Shown: piece after piece, positions 53,361 to 62,612 of the stretch
Layout: the number at the start of each line of letters is the position of its first letter
Numbering within the stretch: position 1 is the first letter of the stretch
NCBI GenBank assembly: GCA_964583185.1
Contig: CAZOVL010000002.1
Location: 13,544-77,543, forward strand
Direction: 5' to 3'
DNA: 64,000 nucleotides
From: Bacteroides_E sp964583185
Lineage (GTDB): Bacteria; Bacteroidota; Bacteroidia; Bacteroidales; Bacteroidaceae
The notes under the pieces: model-generated
The model's database searches: none
What the model was told of the DNA's origin: nothing
The model's input: only the letters and a program-made list of their open reading frames with translations
Program-made: the position numbers and the translations under genes

Positions 53361-56300
53361 TTAAAATTCTGCTTTTATACTAAAACCAATATTTCTTGTG
53401 CTAGGTTGCATAAAGAAATCAATTCCTTGATAGAATGTTCCTGTACTTCCTGTTAATTCAGGATCAAATGGAGCATCTTTATAAATTAACCACAAGTTAC
53501 TAGCAACAAATGAAAGATTAAGTTTTAATTTATCTCTAAATACTTTTTGAGGAATCGTATATCCAATACTTATTTCTTGTAATCTAACATTATCTCCTTT
53601 ATAAACATAATCAGATAAAAGCCCATCTCTTGATCCTGTTGCAGTATAGTAATCTTCCGGATTAAAAACAACATCATCTACTACAACAGCACCTCTATCT
53701 CTAGCAATGGCAGTTTTCTTAGTTACTCCAAATCCGTCTAATATTGCTTCTGTTGGAGACATAACAACACCACCTAGACGAGCAGAAATCATAAAACCGA
53801 AATTGAAATCTTTCCATAAGAAAGAATTACGGAAACCTAAATTCCATTTAGGAAGTACTGAGCCAACATATTTTTCAGTATTCTCTAACGCAGGCATTTT
53901 TTCTGTTGGATCTAATACTAAATTCCCTTTTTCATCTTTAGCAATTTGTTGTGTAACATAAAGATCTCCCATTGAACCACCTTCTTTAAGTTTATAGGTA
54001 GAGGCTCCTACAGCTTCTCTTTTCCCATTAAACATTTTACCTACAGGTATTTTATCACCATCTACATCAACAGTGGCATTTTTATCAATTAGTTTTAATA
54101 TTTTGTTATTATTAAATCCAGCTGTAACATCACCAATCCATCTTACTTTTCCTATTTTCAGATCTGTCCCCAATGCTAACTCTACACCTTGATTTCTAAC
54201 ATCACCAGCTTGTACATACATCTTAGTATATAATGATGTAGCAGAAATATCTAAGGTTAATGTTTGATTTATAGTATTGGAATGATAGTAGGTTAAATCA
54301 AAATTCAATTTGTTCTCAAAGAATTTTGCAGAAACACCAAACTCCCATGAATTGGTTTTTTCCGGCTTCATATCTGAAAGAGGCAAGAAAGTATTGGAGT
54401 TAAAACTGCGGAAATCCTTATTATATTGATAAGTAGGTATAGATAAATTTCTTGGAATGGGTGAACCCACTGAAGAATATGAGCCTTTTAACTGTAAATA
54501 GGATATTTGCTTTGGAAGTTTTACTGCTTCCGAAAGAAGGAAAGATAATCCAACAGAAGGATAGAAAAATGATGAGTTTATTGTTTTAGCCAACTGGGAA
54601 GCCCAATCATTACGTCCTGTCAAAGTTAAATAAAGCATATGTTTGTACCCTACTTCTAAACTAGCAAAAACAGATTGTTCTTGTGTATGCCAACCATTAT
54701 GTATAGGATAGGTTTTAGAAGAGGTCATATCTAAATTACTTAATGCAAAATAATTAGGTATAACTAGAGGTCCTTCCATTCCTTTGGAAATATTTTTAAT
54801 ATCTGAAATACTAGCACCAACAATAGGATTAACAGAAAAATCACCCCAAGTTTTATTTATATTTAGCATAATATCGGCATAGGTCTGCTTATCATCATCG
54901 ATAAGATTTTTATATTTCCCTGCTTTAGGATTATCACTAAATTTAGAGTGTGTACTAGCATGAAACTTGCTTTCTTGTTCTCCTTTAGAATTATCAATAC
55001 GAACACGTCCGGCTACACTTATCCAATCTGCTATATCATACTTCAAACTTACATTCATCATATAGCGATTTCGATCTGTTTTTCTTGGCATTCTATGTAA
55101 TAGCCAATAAGGATTTTGAGAATCTAAAACTTCATATTCTTTTGGCCAATTCTGAATATTATAACCTTTAGATTCATTAAAACTTTCATAGTTGTCCTTA
55201 TAATCCAATAGGTCTCGTCCAACAGGAAATGAATAGATTACAGGAATAGGATTGAAATATAATCCTTGTCCAATCATGTTTCTATCGGATTGCTTGATGT
55301 AACTGAAACCAAAATCAAGAGTCATCTTATCATTAAGAAAACGAGTAGTATTACGCAAAGTTAAATTACTCTTCTTATAATCATTTGTTGGAATAATTCC
55401 TTCAGAATAAGAATGAGAAACAGAAGCATAAGTTTGGTTCTTCTCATTACCAACAGAAAGACTTGCTGACGTTTGATTTACTAAACCAGTTTCAAAGAAG
55501 TCCATTCTATCGTTTTTTACACCTACTGTTTCCGGTCCCCAGCTTCTATACTGATGTTCAGATGCAGCATATTTGTTTTGAAACTCATAGTATGATATCG
55601 GCTTTGAAAAAGTCAATTGATTAGATACAGTTACTTTAGGCTTTCCTACAATCCCCTTTTTTGTTGTGATTACAATTACTCCATTAGCAGCACTTGAACC
55701 ATAAAGAGCAGCAGCGGACGGACCAGTTAACACAGACATACTTTCTATGTCATCGGGATTCAAGTCTGAAATCCCTTCACCTCTTGGTTGGTCTGCATAC
55801 ATATAGTTTTCATCAATTGCACCACCACTAACATTAAACATTGGCATACCATCAATAACATAAAGAGCATTATTATCCTTTGTTATAGATTTTACACCAC
55901 GCATCACAACTCTGGAAGCCCCACCAGCACCTGCTGAAGCATTTATTGTAACGCCAGCCACTTTACCCGCTAATGAGTTCACAAAGTTTACATCTTTAAC
56001 AGTTGTTAGTTCGTCATTGTTAATTTGCTGAACATTATAACTTAATGCTTTTTCAGCTCTTTTAATTCCCAAGGCAGTAACAACAACGGTTTCCAATTGC
56101 TTGGAATCAACATTCATCGTTACATCTATTACCGTTTTATTTCCAACTGTTATTTCTTGAGACTGATAACCTAAATAAGAAAAAACAAGTACATCGTTAT
56201 CACTAACTGATAGTAAAAAATCACCATTAATACCTGTAACTCCTCCTGTACTAGATCCTTTTAGCATAACTGTTGCACCAATGATAGGATCTCCCACCTC

Positions 56301-56666
56301 ATCAATTACAACACCTTTAACTTGTTTCTTTACAGGTATTTGTTTCTTCTTAATGGGTACAATCATTATTTGATCGTCCTCAATCTCATAAGAAAACTCT
56401 GTGCCTTCTAGAATCAGATCTAAAACACTTTCTACAGATTGATTAGAAACATTTAATTCAATTTCTTCTGAACTGTTTAGCTTGGATTGATTATAAGCTA
56501 CAGATTTTTTAGATTGCTTTTCTACTTCCCTTAGGGCTTCTTTTATTGTTATTTTCCCATTAATCGATATTCTCACATCGTTATTCTGAGCCTGAGATAC
56601 TCCAAAAAAAAGCGTAAAAATGAGCATTAATAGTTTAATACGTAAACTAATACGATAAAATTTCAT
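53361..56666 (-). CDS. SusC/RagA-type TonB-dependent outer-membrane receptor with STN signalling domain
   Basis: An 1101-residue TonB-dependent transporter. After the signal peptide (to about 26) comes an STN domain (about 28-102: ISINGKITIKEALREVEKQSKKSVAYN), then a carboxypeptidase-regulatory-like domain (about 113-200: GVVIDEVGDPIIGATVMLKGSSTGG), the plug (GKVAGVTINASAGAGGASRVVMRG, IESMSVLTGPSAAALYGSSAANG) and a long barrel ending in a terminal Phe (GFSIKAEF). The STN domain means it can signal to a FecR anti-sigma factor, which is encoded directly upstream. With SusD it would import a large oligosaccharide, probably an N-glycan fragment from GH18 cleavage. Confidence 0.94.
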   Translation of the reverse strand: MKFYRISLRIKLLMLIFTLFFGVSQAQNNDVRISINGKITIKEALREVEKQSKKSVAYNQSKLNSSEEIELNVSNQSVESVLDLILEGTEFSYEIEDDQIMIVPIKKKQIPVKKQVKGVVIDEVGDPIIGATVMLKGSSTGGVTGINGDFLLSVSDNDVLVFSYLGYQSQEITVGNKTVIDVTMNVDSKQLETVVVTALGIKRAEKALSYNVQQINNDELTTVKDVNFVNSLAGKVAGVTINASAGAGGASRVVMRGVKSITKDNNALYVIDGMPMFNVSGGAIDENYMYADQPRGEGISDLNPDDIESMSVLTGPSAAALYGSSAANGVIVITTKKGIVGKPKVTVSNQLTFSKPISYYEFQNKYAASEHQYRSWGPETVGVKNDRMDFFETGLVNQTSASLSVGNEKNQTYASVSHSYSEGIIPTNDYKKSNLTLRNTTRFLNDKMTLDFGFSYIKQSDRNMIGQGLYFNPIPVIYSFPVGRDLLDYKDNYESFNESKGYNIQNWPKEYEVLDSQNPYWLLHRMPRKTDRNRYMMNVSLKYDIADWISVAGRVRIDNSKGEQESKFHASTHSKFSDNPKAGKYKNLIDDDKQTYADIMLNINKTWGDFSVNPIVGASISDIKNISKGMEGPLVIPNYFALSNLDMTSSKTYPIHNGWHTQEQSVFASLEVGYKHMLYLTLTGRNDWASQLAKTINSSFFYPSVGLSFLLSEAVKLPKQISYLQLKGSYSSVGSPIPRNLSIPTYQYNKDFRSFNSNTFLPLSDMKPEKTNSWEFGVSAKFFENKLNFDLTYYHSNTINQTLTLDISATSLYTKMYVQAGDVRNQGVELALGTDLKIGKVRWIGDVTAGFNNNKILKLIDKNATVDVDGDKIPVGKMFNGKREAVGASTYKLKEGGSMGDLYVTQQIAKDEKGNLVLDPTEKMPALENTEKYVGSVLPKWNLGFRNSFLWKDFNFGFMISARLGGVVMSPTEAILDGFGVTKKTAIARDRGAVVVDDVVFNPEDYYTATGSRDGLLSDYVYKGDNVRLQEISIGYTIPQKVFRDKLKLNLSFVASNLWLIYKDAPFDPELTGSTGTFYQGIDFFMQPSTRNIGFSIKAEF

Positions 56667-56831
56667 AGATTTTACATTTAAAATTAATATACACTAGAAT
56701 AGAATTTAATTATACACCTGACCTTGATTTAGTGTAGTAGACAAGCCAAGTGTTGAGTTTATTTGAGTCAACTCACACTCATTGATTTTTTTATATCTTA
56801 TTCATTTATTAAAAATTTGTTGCAATTAGTG
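56667..56831 (-). promoter_or_regulatory. susC upstream region with an inverted repeat
   Basis: This 165-base gap between the FecR and SusC genes holds an inverted repeat: AGTGTTGAGTT at 56749-56759 and AACTCACACT at 56770-56779, pairing with one bulged base around a 10-base loop. It lacks a T run, so it is not an intrinsic terminator. It should contain the sigma-dependent promoter of the susCD-GH18 genes. Antisense RNAs are known at this place in other Bacteroides sigma-controlled loci, but none can be shown from sequence here. Confidence 0.45.
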
Positions 56832-57800
56832 TTAGTATATATAGCAAATATCTTCTACTAATTTGTATTTAAAATCATCCATAACATTTTCCATAACCTC
56901 AAGTACTTTAGATAAAGGAGCATCTTTTTGGAACCTAAAATTATATACGTCTGTATTTGTTGAGTTGTTATGAAAAATCACTCCATACTTCCGTTCTAAA
57001 ACTTTGACAATCTCTTTAATTGTTGTCCCCTGGAATACCAGTTCACCTCGTTGCCAGGCAGTTACATCTTCTAAAATCACTTTTTCTATTGAATGAGTAG
57101 AGGTTTCTTTATTAAAAACAAACTGATCTTCAACAGACAAGAGATATTCTGTTTCCTCTTCTGTGTTTTTTATTTTTATACTTCCCTCAATAAGTGTTGT
57201 TTTATAGAAGTCATCATCAGGATATGATGAAACATTAAACTCTGTTCCAATTGCTGTTACAGCAAAATTCTTAGACTTCACTATAAAGGGAACCTTTTCA
57301 TCTTTCACAACTTGGAAATTTGCTTCTCCTGATAAATAAATCGTTCTGTTTTTACGACCAAAATCTTCAGGATAAACCAATATAGAGGAAGAGTTTGTTT
57401 CAACAATACTACCATCAGGGAGTTTAATCGTATTCACCTTACCCACTTGAGAATAATTCTCTATATAATTTACTTCTGACTCGTATTGGTTTGTAACAAT
57501 ATAAATGGAAGTTATAAACACCAAAGCTAATACAGCTGCAACGGCAGATAAAACTCCGAGGTTGAATTTTCTCTGTTTTATACGCTTTTGAGGTTTGATG
57601 TGTGATTTAAAAGAAGATAAAGCTTTTACACTCTCATTTTGAGAAATTTCATTGGGCTCATTCCACAAATGAAACAAGGCTTCTTCTTTTTCTTGAGTTT
57701 GCTCATCGTTAATTAACCACTCATGAAAATCATCTATATTAGTTGCAGACTTTCGGGTAGCTTTGAATAAGTCTAATATTTTATTTATGTATCGATTCAT
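56832..57800 (-). CDS. FecR-family anti-sigma factor
   Basis: A 322-residue inner-membrane protein with an N-terminal cytoplasmic region of about 80 residues, a single membrane segment near 82-103, and a periplasmic FecR domain (about 120-215: VNTIKLPDGSIVETNSSSILVYPEDF, RTIYLSGEANFQV, FAVTAIGTEFNVSSYPDD). The C-terminal ~70 residues are DUF4974 (FQGTTIKEIVKVLERKYGVIFHNN), the STN-contact region. It would hold the ECF sigma factor inactive until the SusC receptor signals. It follows the sigma gene by 63 bases. Confidence 0.9.
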   Translation of the reverse strand: MNRYINKILDLFKATRKSATNIDDFHEWLINDEQTQEKEEALFHLWNEPNEISQNESVKALSSFKSHIKPQKRIKQRKFNLGVLSAVAAVLALVFITSIYIVTNQYESEVNYIENYSQVGKVNTIKLPDGSIVETNSSSILVYPEDFGRKNRTIYLSGEANFQVVKDEKVPFIVKSKNFAVTAIGTEFNVSSYPDDDFYKTTLIEGSIKIKNTEEETEYLLSVEDQFVFNKETSTHSIEKVILEDVTAWQRGELVFQGTTIKEIVKVLERKYGVIFHNNSTNTDVYNFRFQKDAPLSKVLEVMENVMDDFKYKLVEDICYIY

Positions 57801-57863
57801 TTCTTGTTATATATAAACTGCCTATGCATATATATAAACAACTTAGTCAATCTACTTACTCAA

Positions 57864-58367
57864 TCAAAAAACCAAAAAAAACAACATTTTTTTCAATTCA
57901 CTCAAAGCCAAGTAAATATGACGTTCTACAGTTCGGGTAGAAAGGTTCATTATTTCAGATATTTCCGGATTACTTTTACCCTCGAACCGACTCATTTTAA
58001 AAATCTTTTTTCTTTGCTCAGGCATTTTCTCTATAGCATTCATTATTGCTAATTCTAATTCCTTTGCATATAGTTCTTTTTCTAAGCCAAAATCATCAAC
58101 AAGCATATTCTTTTGAAATATGTTTTCTTGATATTTTCGTTCAACTGCTTTTCGTTTCAAAAGATTAAAAATATGATTTCTTGTGATAGTATATAGAAAA
58201 GTAGTATGTTCCTTTTTGTCATCCCATACCTCGGGCATATCCAATAATTTCATAAAAACATCTTGTGCTACATCCTCTGCCTCATATTCTGACATAAGAA
58301 TACGTATTGCAAAAGATTTTACTTTGGGATAATTTTTTATAAAAAACTCATCAAACTTCCGATTCAT
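57864..58367 (-). CDS. ECF-type RNA polymerase sigma factor
   Basis: A 167-residue sigma-70 family ECF factor. Region 2 is at about 20-90 (EYEAEDVAQDVFMKLLDMPEVW and FLYTITRNHIFNLLKRKAVER) and region 4 at about 110-160 (MPEQRKKIFKMSRFEGKSNPEISEIMNLSTRTVERHIYLALSELKKML). It would direct transcription of the susCD-GH18 genes when released by the FecR protein. It is the first gene of the locus and has a good housekeeping promoter match upstream. Confidence 0.93.
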   Translation of the reverse strand: MNRKFDEFFIKNYPKVKSFAIRILMSEYEAEDVAQDVFMKLLDMPEVWDDKKEHTTFLYTITRNHIFNLLKRKAVERKYQENIFQKNMLVDDFGLEKELYAKELELAIMNAIEKMPEQRKKIFKMSRFEGKSNPEISEIMNLSTRTVERHIYLALSELKKMLFFLVF

Positions 58368-58401
58368 AACTTATGGAGATTAAATAAATCCAACAACATC
58401 T

Positions 58402-58431
58402 CAAAAATACTTAAAAGCCACATTAAACAAA
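58402..58431 (-). promoter_or_regulatory. Promoter of the ECF sigma gene (-33 TTTG, -7 TATTTTTG)
   Basis: On the minus strand TTTG (58431-58428) and TATTTTTG (58409-58402) are 18 bases apart, close to the Bacteroides -33/-7 consensus. The -7 box ends 34 bases before the ATG. This is the best two-part promoter match in the window. Confidence 0.55.
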
Positions 58432-58495
58432 AAAAACTACAGGAATACTTCCTATAGAAACAAAGCTTCTAAAAATTCAAAGTTAGAGAGTAAAA

Positions 58496-59176
58496 CTAAA
58501 CCACTATTCTGTTTTCACGATAGATACAATTATAATATACCACAATCAACAATCCGGGGATAACTATAGAAACCAATCCATAGATACTACTTAAAATAGC
58601 ACCCAATAGACAACCAATAAGAAAACCCAAAATCAAGACTAATGTTTGTTTAAAGGCTATCTTATTCTTTTGAGTTTTATCTGAGGAAAAATAACCATTA
58701 TAGAATTCTAATGTTGCTTTAGTCACATTTCCAGTCATTACGGTAGCAGGACCAAACGTAGATTTCGGGCACAATTTATTTGCAGCATTTAATATACCCA
58801 TGGAAAAAACAATACTCATAGTTATAAATATGTGCAATGAAGGTACCACGATTATTCCCATTGCACCTAGTAAAGAAATTAATGCAGAGAAGCACAGAAT
58901 AAATCCGGCAAACAATAGCATACTATGTTCGTTGTGATATTTTCTATTATAAATTCCTGTAAAATAGACAGCAAGTATAAACACAGGAAAAGTCAACAGG
59001 CTAATAAAATCATCGAGTTTCAATCCTTGAGACATTTTATAAGCAAAAACCACGAAGTTCCCTGTAACATGGGCAGAAAAAACTTGTCCCGCTGAAACAA
59101 AGGTTGCTGTATCAGAAAATCCGGCAGAAAAAGATAAAACCGCACTGGACATCATCCTTATACTTAATTTACTCAT
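58496..59176 (-). CDS. DUF1275 (YoaK-like) membrane protein
   Basis: A 226-residue inner-membrane protein with about six hydrophobic segments. It starts with AVLSFSAGFSDTATFVSAGQVFSAHVTGNFVVF, which carries the DUF1275 signature (the G-FxDx-x-TxxxHxTGNxxx pattern). The family role is unknown; a transport function is often assumed. It is downstream of a tRNA gene and its terminator, on the same strand, and forms a single-gene unit. Confidence 0.85.
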   Translation of the reverse strand: MSKLSIRMMSSAVLSFSAGFSDTATFVSAGQVFSAHVTGNFVVFAYKMSQGLKLDDFISLLTFPVFILAVYFTGIYNRKYHNEHSMLLFAGFILCFSALISLLGAMGIIVVPSLHIFITMSIVFSMGILNAANKLCPKSTFGPATVMTGNVTKATLEFYNGYFSSDKTQKNKIAFKQTLVLILGFLIGCLLGAILSSIYGLVSIVIPGLLIVVYYNCIYRENRIVV

Positions 59177-59198
59177 TGGTTCTTTTGATTAAAAATAT

Positions 59199-59230
59199 AA
59201 AAAGAGAACCTATTAGTAGATTCTCTTTTT
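59199..59230 (-). terminator. Terminator after the tRNA gene
   Basis: A 10-bp stem AAAAAGAGAA/TTCTCTTTTT (59199-59208 with 59221-59230) with a 12-base loop, directly after the 3' end of the tRNA on the minus strand and followed by a T-rich tract. Confidence 0.75.
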
Positions 59231-59231
59231 G

Positions 59232-59305
59232 TAGCGGGACCGAGACTTGAACTCGGGACCTCATGATTATGAATCATGCGCTCTAACCTGCTGAGCTATC
59301 CCGCC
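59232..59305 (-). tRNA. tRNA with CAU anticodon, probably elongator tRNA-Met
   Basis: A full cloverleaf on the minus strand: acceptor GGCGGGA/TCCCGCT, D-arm GCTCAGCAGGTTAGAGC, anticodon stem CATGA/TCATG with loop TTCATAA (anticodon CAT), T-arm CCGAG TTCAAGT CTCGG. The 3' CCA is not encoded. The stem lacks the three G-C pairs and position-1 mismatch of an initiator, so it is an elongator Met or a lysidine-modified Ile tRNA. Pair 1-72 is G.U. Confidence 0.92.
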
Positions 59306-59328
59306 ATTATTATTTATGTTTGCGGTTG

Positions 59329-59336
59329 CAAAGATA
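59329..59336 (-). promoter_or_regulatory. -7 box (TATCTTTG) of the tRNA gene
   Basis: Minus-strand TATCTTTG lies 23 bases upstream of the mature tRNA 5' end, a plausible distance for a short tRNA leader. Confidence 0.45.
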
Positions 59337-59578
59337 AATCAAAACATCATATATACAAAAGAAATAATAAAAATCTTTTGATTTGTTTCTTTGCCACTTT
59401 TACAAGACCTAATAATGGAAAACACTACCAATAAAAATAATGAGAGAAACCATTCAAAATAAAGAAATAGCCATAAGAAAAGAACAACTTTTTTTATAGC
59501 TATGAGTAAACCAACAGCTCTTAACTACTGTTATAATAAAATAATTGCTTAAAAGGAAAGCTATTGATTTTTAATTTG

Positions 59579-59586
59579 TATTTTTG
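59579..59586 (+). promoter_or_regulatory. -7 box (TATTTTTG) before the TPR/PD40 gene
   Basis: TATTTTTG fits TAnnTTTG and ends 34 bases before the ATG at 59621. No -33 TTTG is at the normal distance. Confidence 0.4.
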
Positions 59587-59620
59587 ATTTTATAGCTTAT
59601 AATTTTAATATAATCTATTT

Positions 59621-61066
59621 ATGATAAAAAGAATTTATACAAACATACTTTTACTTTTCCTCTGCTGTTCATTCAATTTTCTATATGCACAAACAAGTAA
59701 AGAAGCTCGTTCTTTATTTAATGAGGGTAAATTTATTGAAGCTAAGGAAGCTTATCAACATTTACTATCCAAAGCACCTAACCAATCTGAATACAACTAC
59801 TTTTTTGGTCGGGCTTCTATGGAATTAAAAGATTTCCCTGCAGCCATAATACCTTTATCAAAAGCTTCTAGAAACAATTATCAAAATTCCGCGTTATACC
59901 TAGCTTGGGCTTACAACCAAAACTATCAATATGAGAAAGCTATTGAGACTTTGGATAAGTATATAGCCTTGCAAAAAAGAAGAAGAAAAAGCACAGAAGA
60001 GGCTGAGAACATGTTGACAGAAGTACGCAAAAACTTTAGAATGCTTAAGGGTGTGGAAAAAGTATGCGTCATAGATAGTTTCATTGTGGATAAAAATAAT
60101 TTTTTAGCTAGCTATAGAATCAGTAAAGAATCAGGCTCCATATACAACTTTGTGGAATACTTTAAACTACCTCTGGATACAACACATACAGGAACTGTTT
60201 ATGAATCGGAACGGGGCAATAAGATTTATTATGGAGATAAAGATGATGCCGGTGTTTTTAATATATACACTCGTAATCGCTTATTGGACGAATGGAGTAG
60301 TCCAAAAAAACTTCCGGAAACCATAAATGATTCGGTAGATACGAACTATCCCTTTATGTCTACTGATGGCATCACCTTTTATTTTGCATCCAAAGGCGAG
60401 GGATCAATGGGAGAATATGACATTTTTATTACACGATATAACACACATACTGATGGTTATTTACGCCCTGAAAACGTAGGAATGCCTTTTAATTCACCTT
60501 ACAATGATTATATGTATGTGATTGATGAATTTAATAATTTGGGATGGTTTGTTTCAGATCGTTTCCAACCTGAAGATAAAGTTTGTATTTATGTTTTCTT
60601 ACCCAATAAATCCAAACAAATCTATAATTTTGAAACCATGGATTCTGAGGAATTAATTCAAATCGCTCAATTAAAAGATATTCGAAAAACCTGGGTGGAT
60701 GAAGTGCTTGTTAAAGAGGGATTGGAACGTCTGGCTCTAGTGATTCATCACAATCCCCAAGAAACAAAAAAGACAGACTTCACGTTTATCATCAATGATA
60801 AGTTAACTTATCATTTTCTCTCAGATTTCAAATCGGATGAAGCTAAAGTATTTTTTCAAAAAAAACAACAGTTTACAGAAGAGTTAATCCAACAAGAAAA
60901 ACGTTTGGAATCAATGCGAGAGCAGTTTCATAATGGAACACAAGCTGTAAAAGATCAAATTAGACCAGCAATTCTCGATTTGGAAAAAAGAGTGAATGAA
61001 ATGTATCAGGAGATTGAGATACAAATAAAAGAGATAAGAAAAGCAGAAAATAAAATAGTAAAGTAA
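59621..61066 (+). CDS. Secreted TPR and PD40 beta-propeller protein
   Basis: A 481-residue exported protein; the signal peptide ends near residue 24 (NFLYAQ). Residues ~26-125 are TPR-like helices (SLFNEGKFIEAKEAYQHLLSKAPNQSEYNYFFGRA, then KAIETLDKYI). Residues ~160-330 have PD40-type blades (TNYPFMSTDGITFYFASKGEGSMGEYDIFIT, NSPYNDYMYVIDEFNNLGWFVSDR). A coiled-coil tail follows from about 415. The pattern is like the PorE/OmpA-associated envelope proteins of Bacteroidetes, but no OmpA domain is present. Its role is not known. It is 16 bases upstream of the NfeD gene, so it may be part of the same operon. Confidence 0.75.
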   Translation: MIKRIYTNILLLFLCCSFNFLYAQTSKEARSLFNEGKFIEAKEAYQHLLSKAPNQSEYNYFFGRASMELKDFPAAIIPLSKASRNNYQNSALYLAWAYNQNYQYEKAIETLDKYIALQKRRRKSTEEAENMLTEVRKNFRMLKGVEKVCVIDSFIVDKNNFLASYRISKESGSIYNFVEYFKLPLDTTHTGTVYESERGNKIYYGDKDDAGVFNIYTRNRLLDEWSSPKKLPETINDSVDTNYPFMSTDGITFYFASKGEGSMGEYDIFITRYNTHTDGYLRPENVGMPFNSPYNDYMYVIDEFNNLGWFVSDRFQPEDKVCIYVFLPNKSKQIYNFETMDSEELIQIAQLKDIRKTWVDEVLVKEGLERLALVIHHNPQETKKTDFTFIINDKLTYHFLSDFKSDEAKVFFQKKQQFTEELIQQEKRLESMREQFHNGTQAVKDQIRPAILDLEKRVNEMYQEIEIQIKEIRKAENKIVK

Positions 61067-61082
61067 AACAGTAAACACCAAT

Positions 61083-61565
61083 ATGCCTATGGAAATCTTA
61101 ACCATTCTAATTTTAATTGGAATAGCCATACTCCTACTTCTCGTAGAAATTTTTCTGATACCGGGATTTAGTTTTGCAGGTATCGGAGCTATAGGATGTG
61201 CTCTTTATGCCATCTATTATGCGTTTGTAAACATTGGTATTTTAGGTGGACTATTAACATTGCTCGTATCTTTAATTGCCATGGGATTAGCTTTCAGAGC
61301 TTTTATGCGTTCAAAGACGCTGGATAAATTATCTCTAAAAGAGAATATCGACTTCAAAATAGATCATAAAAAAGGGATGAATTTACAAGTGGGTGATGTA
61401 GGAAAAAGTACAACCCGACTAGCTCTTTATGGAACGGCTCTTTTTGACGGAAAAACCATTGAGGTAAAATCAACTGAAGGATTCATAGATGAAGGAACTG
61501 CTATTGAGATTATTCAAATAGCTGAAGATGGGATCTTAGTGAAAAAACACGAAGAAAATAATTAA
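61083..61565 (+). CDS. NfeD-like membrane protein
   Basis: A 160-residue inner-membrane protein with three or four hydrophobic segments in the first ~85 residues (LTILILIGIAILLLLVEIFLIPGFSFAGIGAIGCALYAI, then GGLLTLLVSLIAMGLAF) and a soluble OB-fold NfeD C-terminal domain (VGDVGKSTTRLALYGTALFDGKTIEVKSTEGFI). NfeD proteins sit beside flotillin-type genes and help organise membrane microdomains. It is directly upstream of floA (31 bases), the usual arrangement. Confidence 0.88.
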   Translation: MPMEILTILILIGIAILLLLVEIFLIPGFSFAGIGAIGCALYAIYYAFVNIGILGGLLTLLVSLIAMGLAFRAFMRSKTLDKLSLKENIDFKIDHKKGMNLQVGDVGKSTTRLALYGTALFDGKTIEVKSTEGFIDEGTAIEIIQIAEDGILVKKHEENN

Positions 61566-61596
61566 TATAAATATTAACACTTAAACAAACTCTATT

Positions 61597-62601
61597 ATGT
61601 ATTTACCCTTAATATTGATAGCTGGAGCTATCATAGTTCTGTTAATATTTTTCCACTATGTACCTTTTTTCTTATGGCTTTCTGCAAAGGTGTCCGGTGT
61701 AAAAATATCACTAATCCAACTCTTTCTTATGCGGATTAGAAATGTGCCTCCCTACATTATAGTTTCTGCTATGATAGAAGCTTATAAAGCAGGACTGAAC
61801 ACTATTTCACGCGATGAACTAGAGGCACATCACTTAGCAGGAGGAGATGTTGAAAAGGTGGTTCATGCTTTGGTTTCTGCATCTAAAGCAGGTATTGACC
61901 TTAGTTTTCAAATGGCTACTGCTATTGACTTAGCGGGTCGTGATGTTTTCCAAGCAGTACAAATGTCTGTTAACCCCAAAGTTATAGATACACCACCGGT
62001 AACTGCTGTTGCTAAAGATGGTATTCAGCTGATAGCCAAAGCACGTGTTACTGTTCGTGCTAATATTCGCCAATTGGTAGGAGGTGCAGGAGAAGAGACC
62101 ATTCTTGCTCGTGTGGGTGAAGGTATCGTTTCATCTATTGGTTCGGCAGAAAATCACAAATCAGTATTAGAAAACCCGGATTCTATATCCAAATTGGTTC
62201 TTCGTAAAGGGTTAGATGCAGGTACGGCTTTTGAAATTCTATCCATTGATATCGCAGATATCGATATAGGTAGAAATATTGGTGCTATTCTTCAAATTGA
62301 CCAAGCCAATGCAGATAAAAACATTGCACAAGCTAAAGCTGAAGAGCGTAGAGCTATGGCTGTTGCATCTGAACAAGAGATGCGTGCGAAAGCTCAAGAA
62401 GCTAGAGCTAAAGTTATCGAAGCTGAAGCTGAAGTTCCTAAGGCTATGGCCGAAGCTTTCCGTAGTGGCAATCTAGGCATTATGGATTACTACAGAATGA
62501 AAAATATTGAAGCAGACACATCCATGAGAGAGCAAATTGCTCATCCCGATAACTCACGACAAAAAGGAAAAGATTCTACAGATAAACCATTAACAAAATA
62601 A
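61597..62601 (+). CDS. floA: Flotillin-like protein FloA
   Basis: A 334-residue flotillin that scaffolds membrane microdomains. It starts with a hydrophobic membrane hairpin (about residues 3-28), then the SPFH/band-7 domain with VSGVKISLIQLFLMRIRNVPPYIIVSAMIEAYKAGL and ARVTVRANIRQLVGGAGEETILARVGEGIV. The C-terminal part is an EA-rich coiled coil (AKAEERRAMAVASEQEMRAKAQEARAKVIEAEAEVPKAMAEAF), as in YqfA/FloA. Length agrees with FloA. The NfeD partner is immediately upstream. Confidence 0.95.
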   Translation: MYLPLILIAGAIIVLLIFFHYVPFFLWLSAKVSGVKISLIQLFLMRIRNVPPYIIVSAMIEAYKAGLNTISRDELEAHHLAGGDVEKVVHALVSASKAGIDLSFQMATAIDLAGRDVFQAVQMSVNPKVIDTPPVTAVAKDGIQLIAKARVTVRANIRQLVGGAGEETILARVGEGIVSSIGSAENHKSVLENPDSISKLVLRKGLDAGTAFEILSIDIADIDIGRNIGAILQIDQANADKNIAQAKAEERRAMAVASEQEMRAKAQEARAKVIEAEAEVPKAMAEAFRSGNLGIMDYYRMKNIEADTSMREQIAHPDNSRQKGKDSTDKPLTK

Positions 62602-62612
62602 AAAGTCTATCA

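Larger units (their letters stand above)
59306..59620. other. Intergenic region between the tRNA gene and the TPR gene
   Basis: This 315-base stretch holds a minus-strand -7-like box for the tRNA at its left end and a plus-strand box for the TPR protein gene at its right end. The middle is AT-rich with no open frame or repeat that I can name. Confidence 0.5.
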
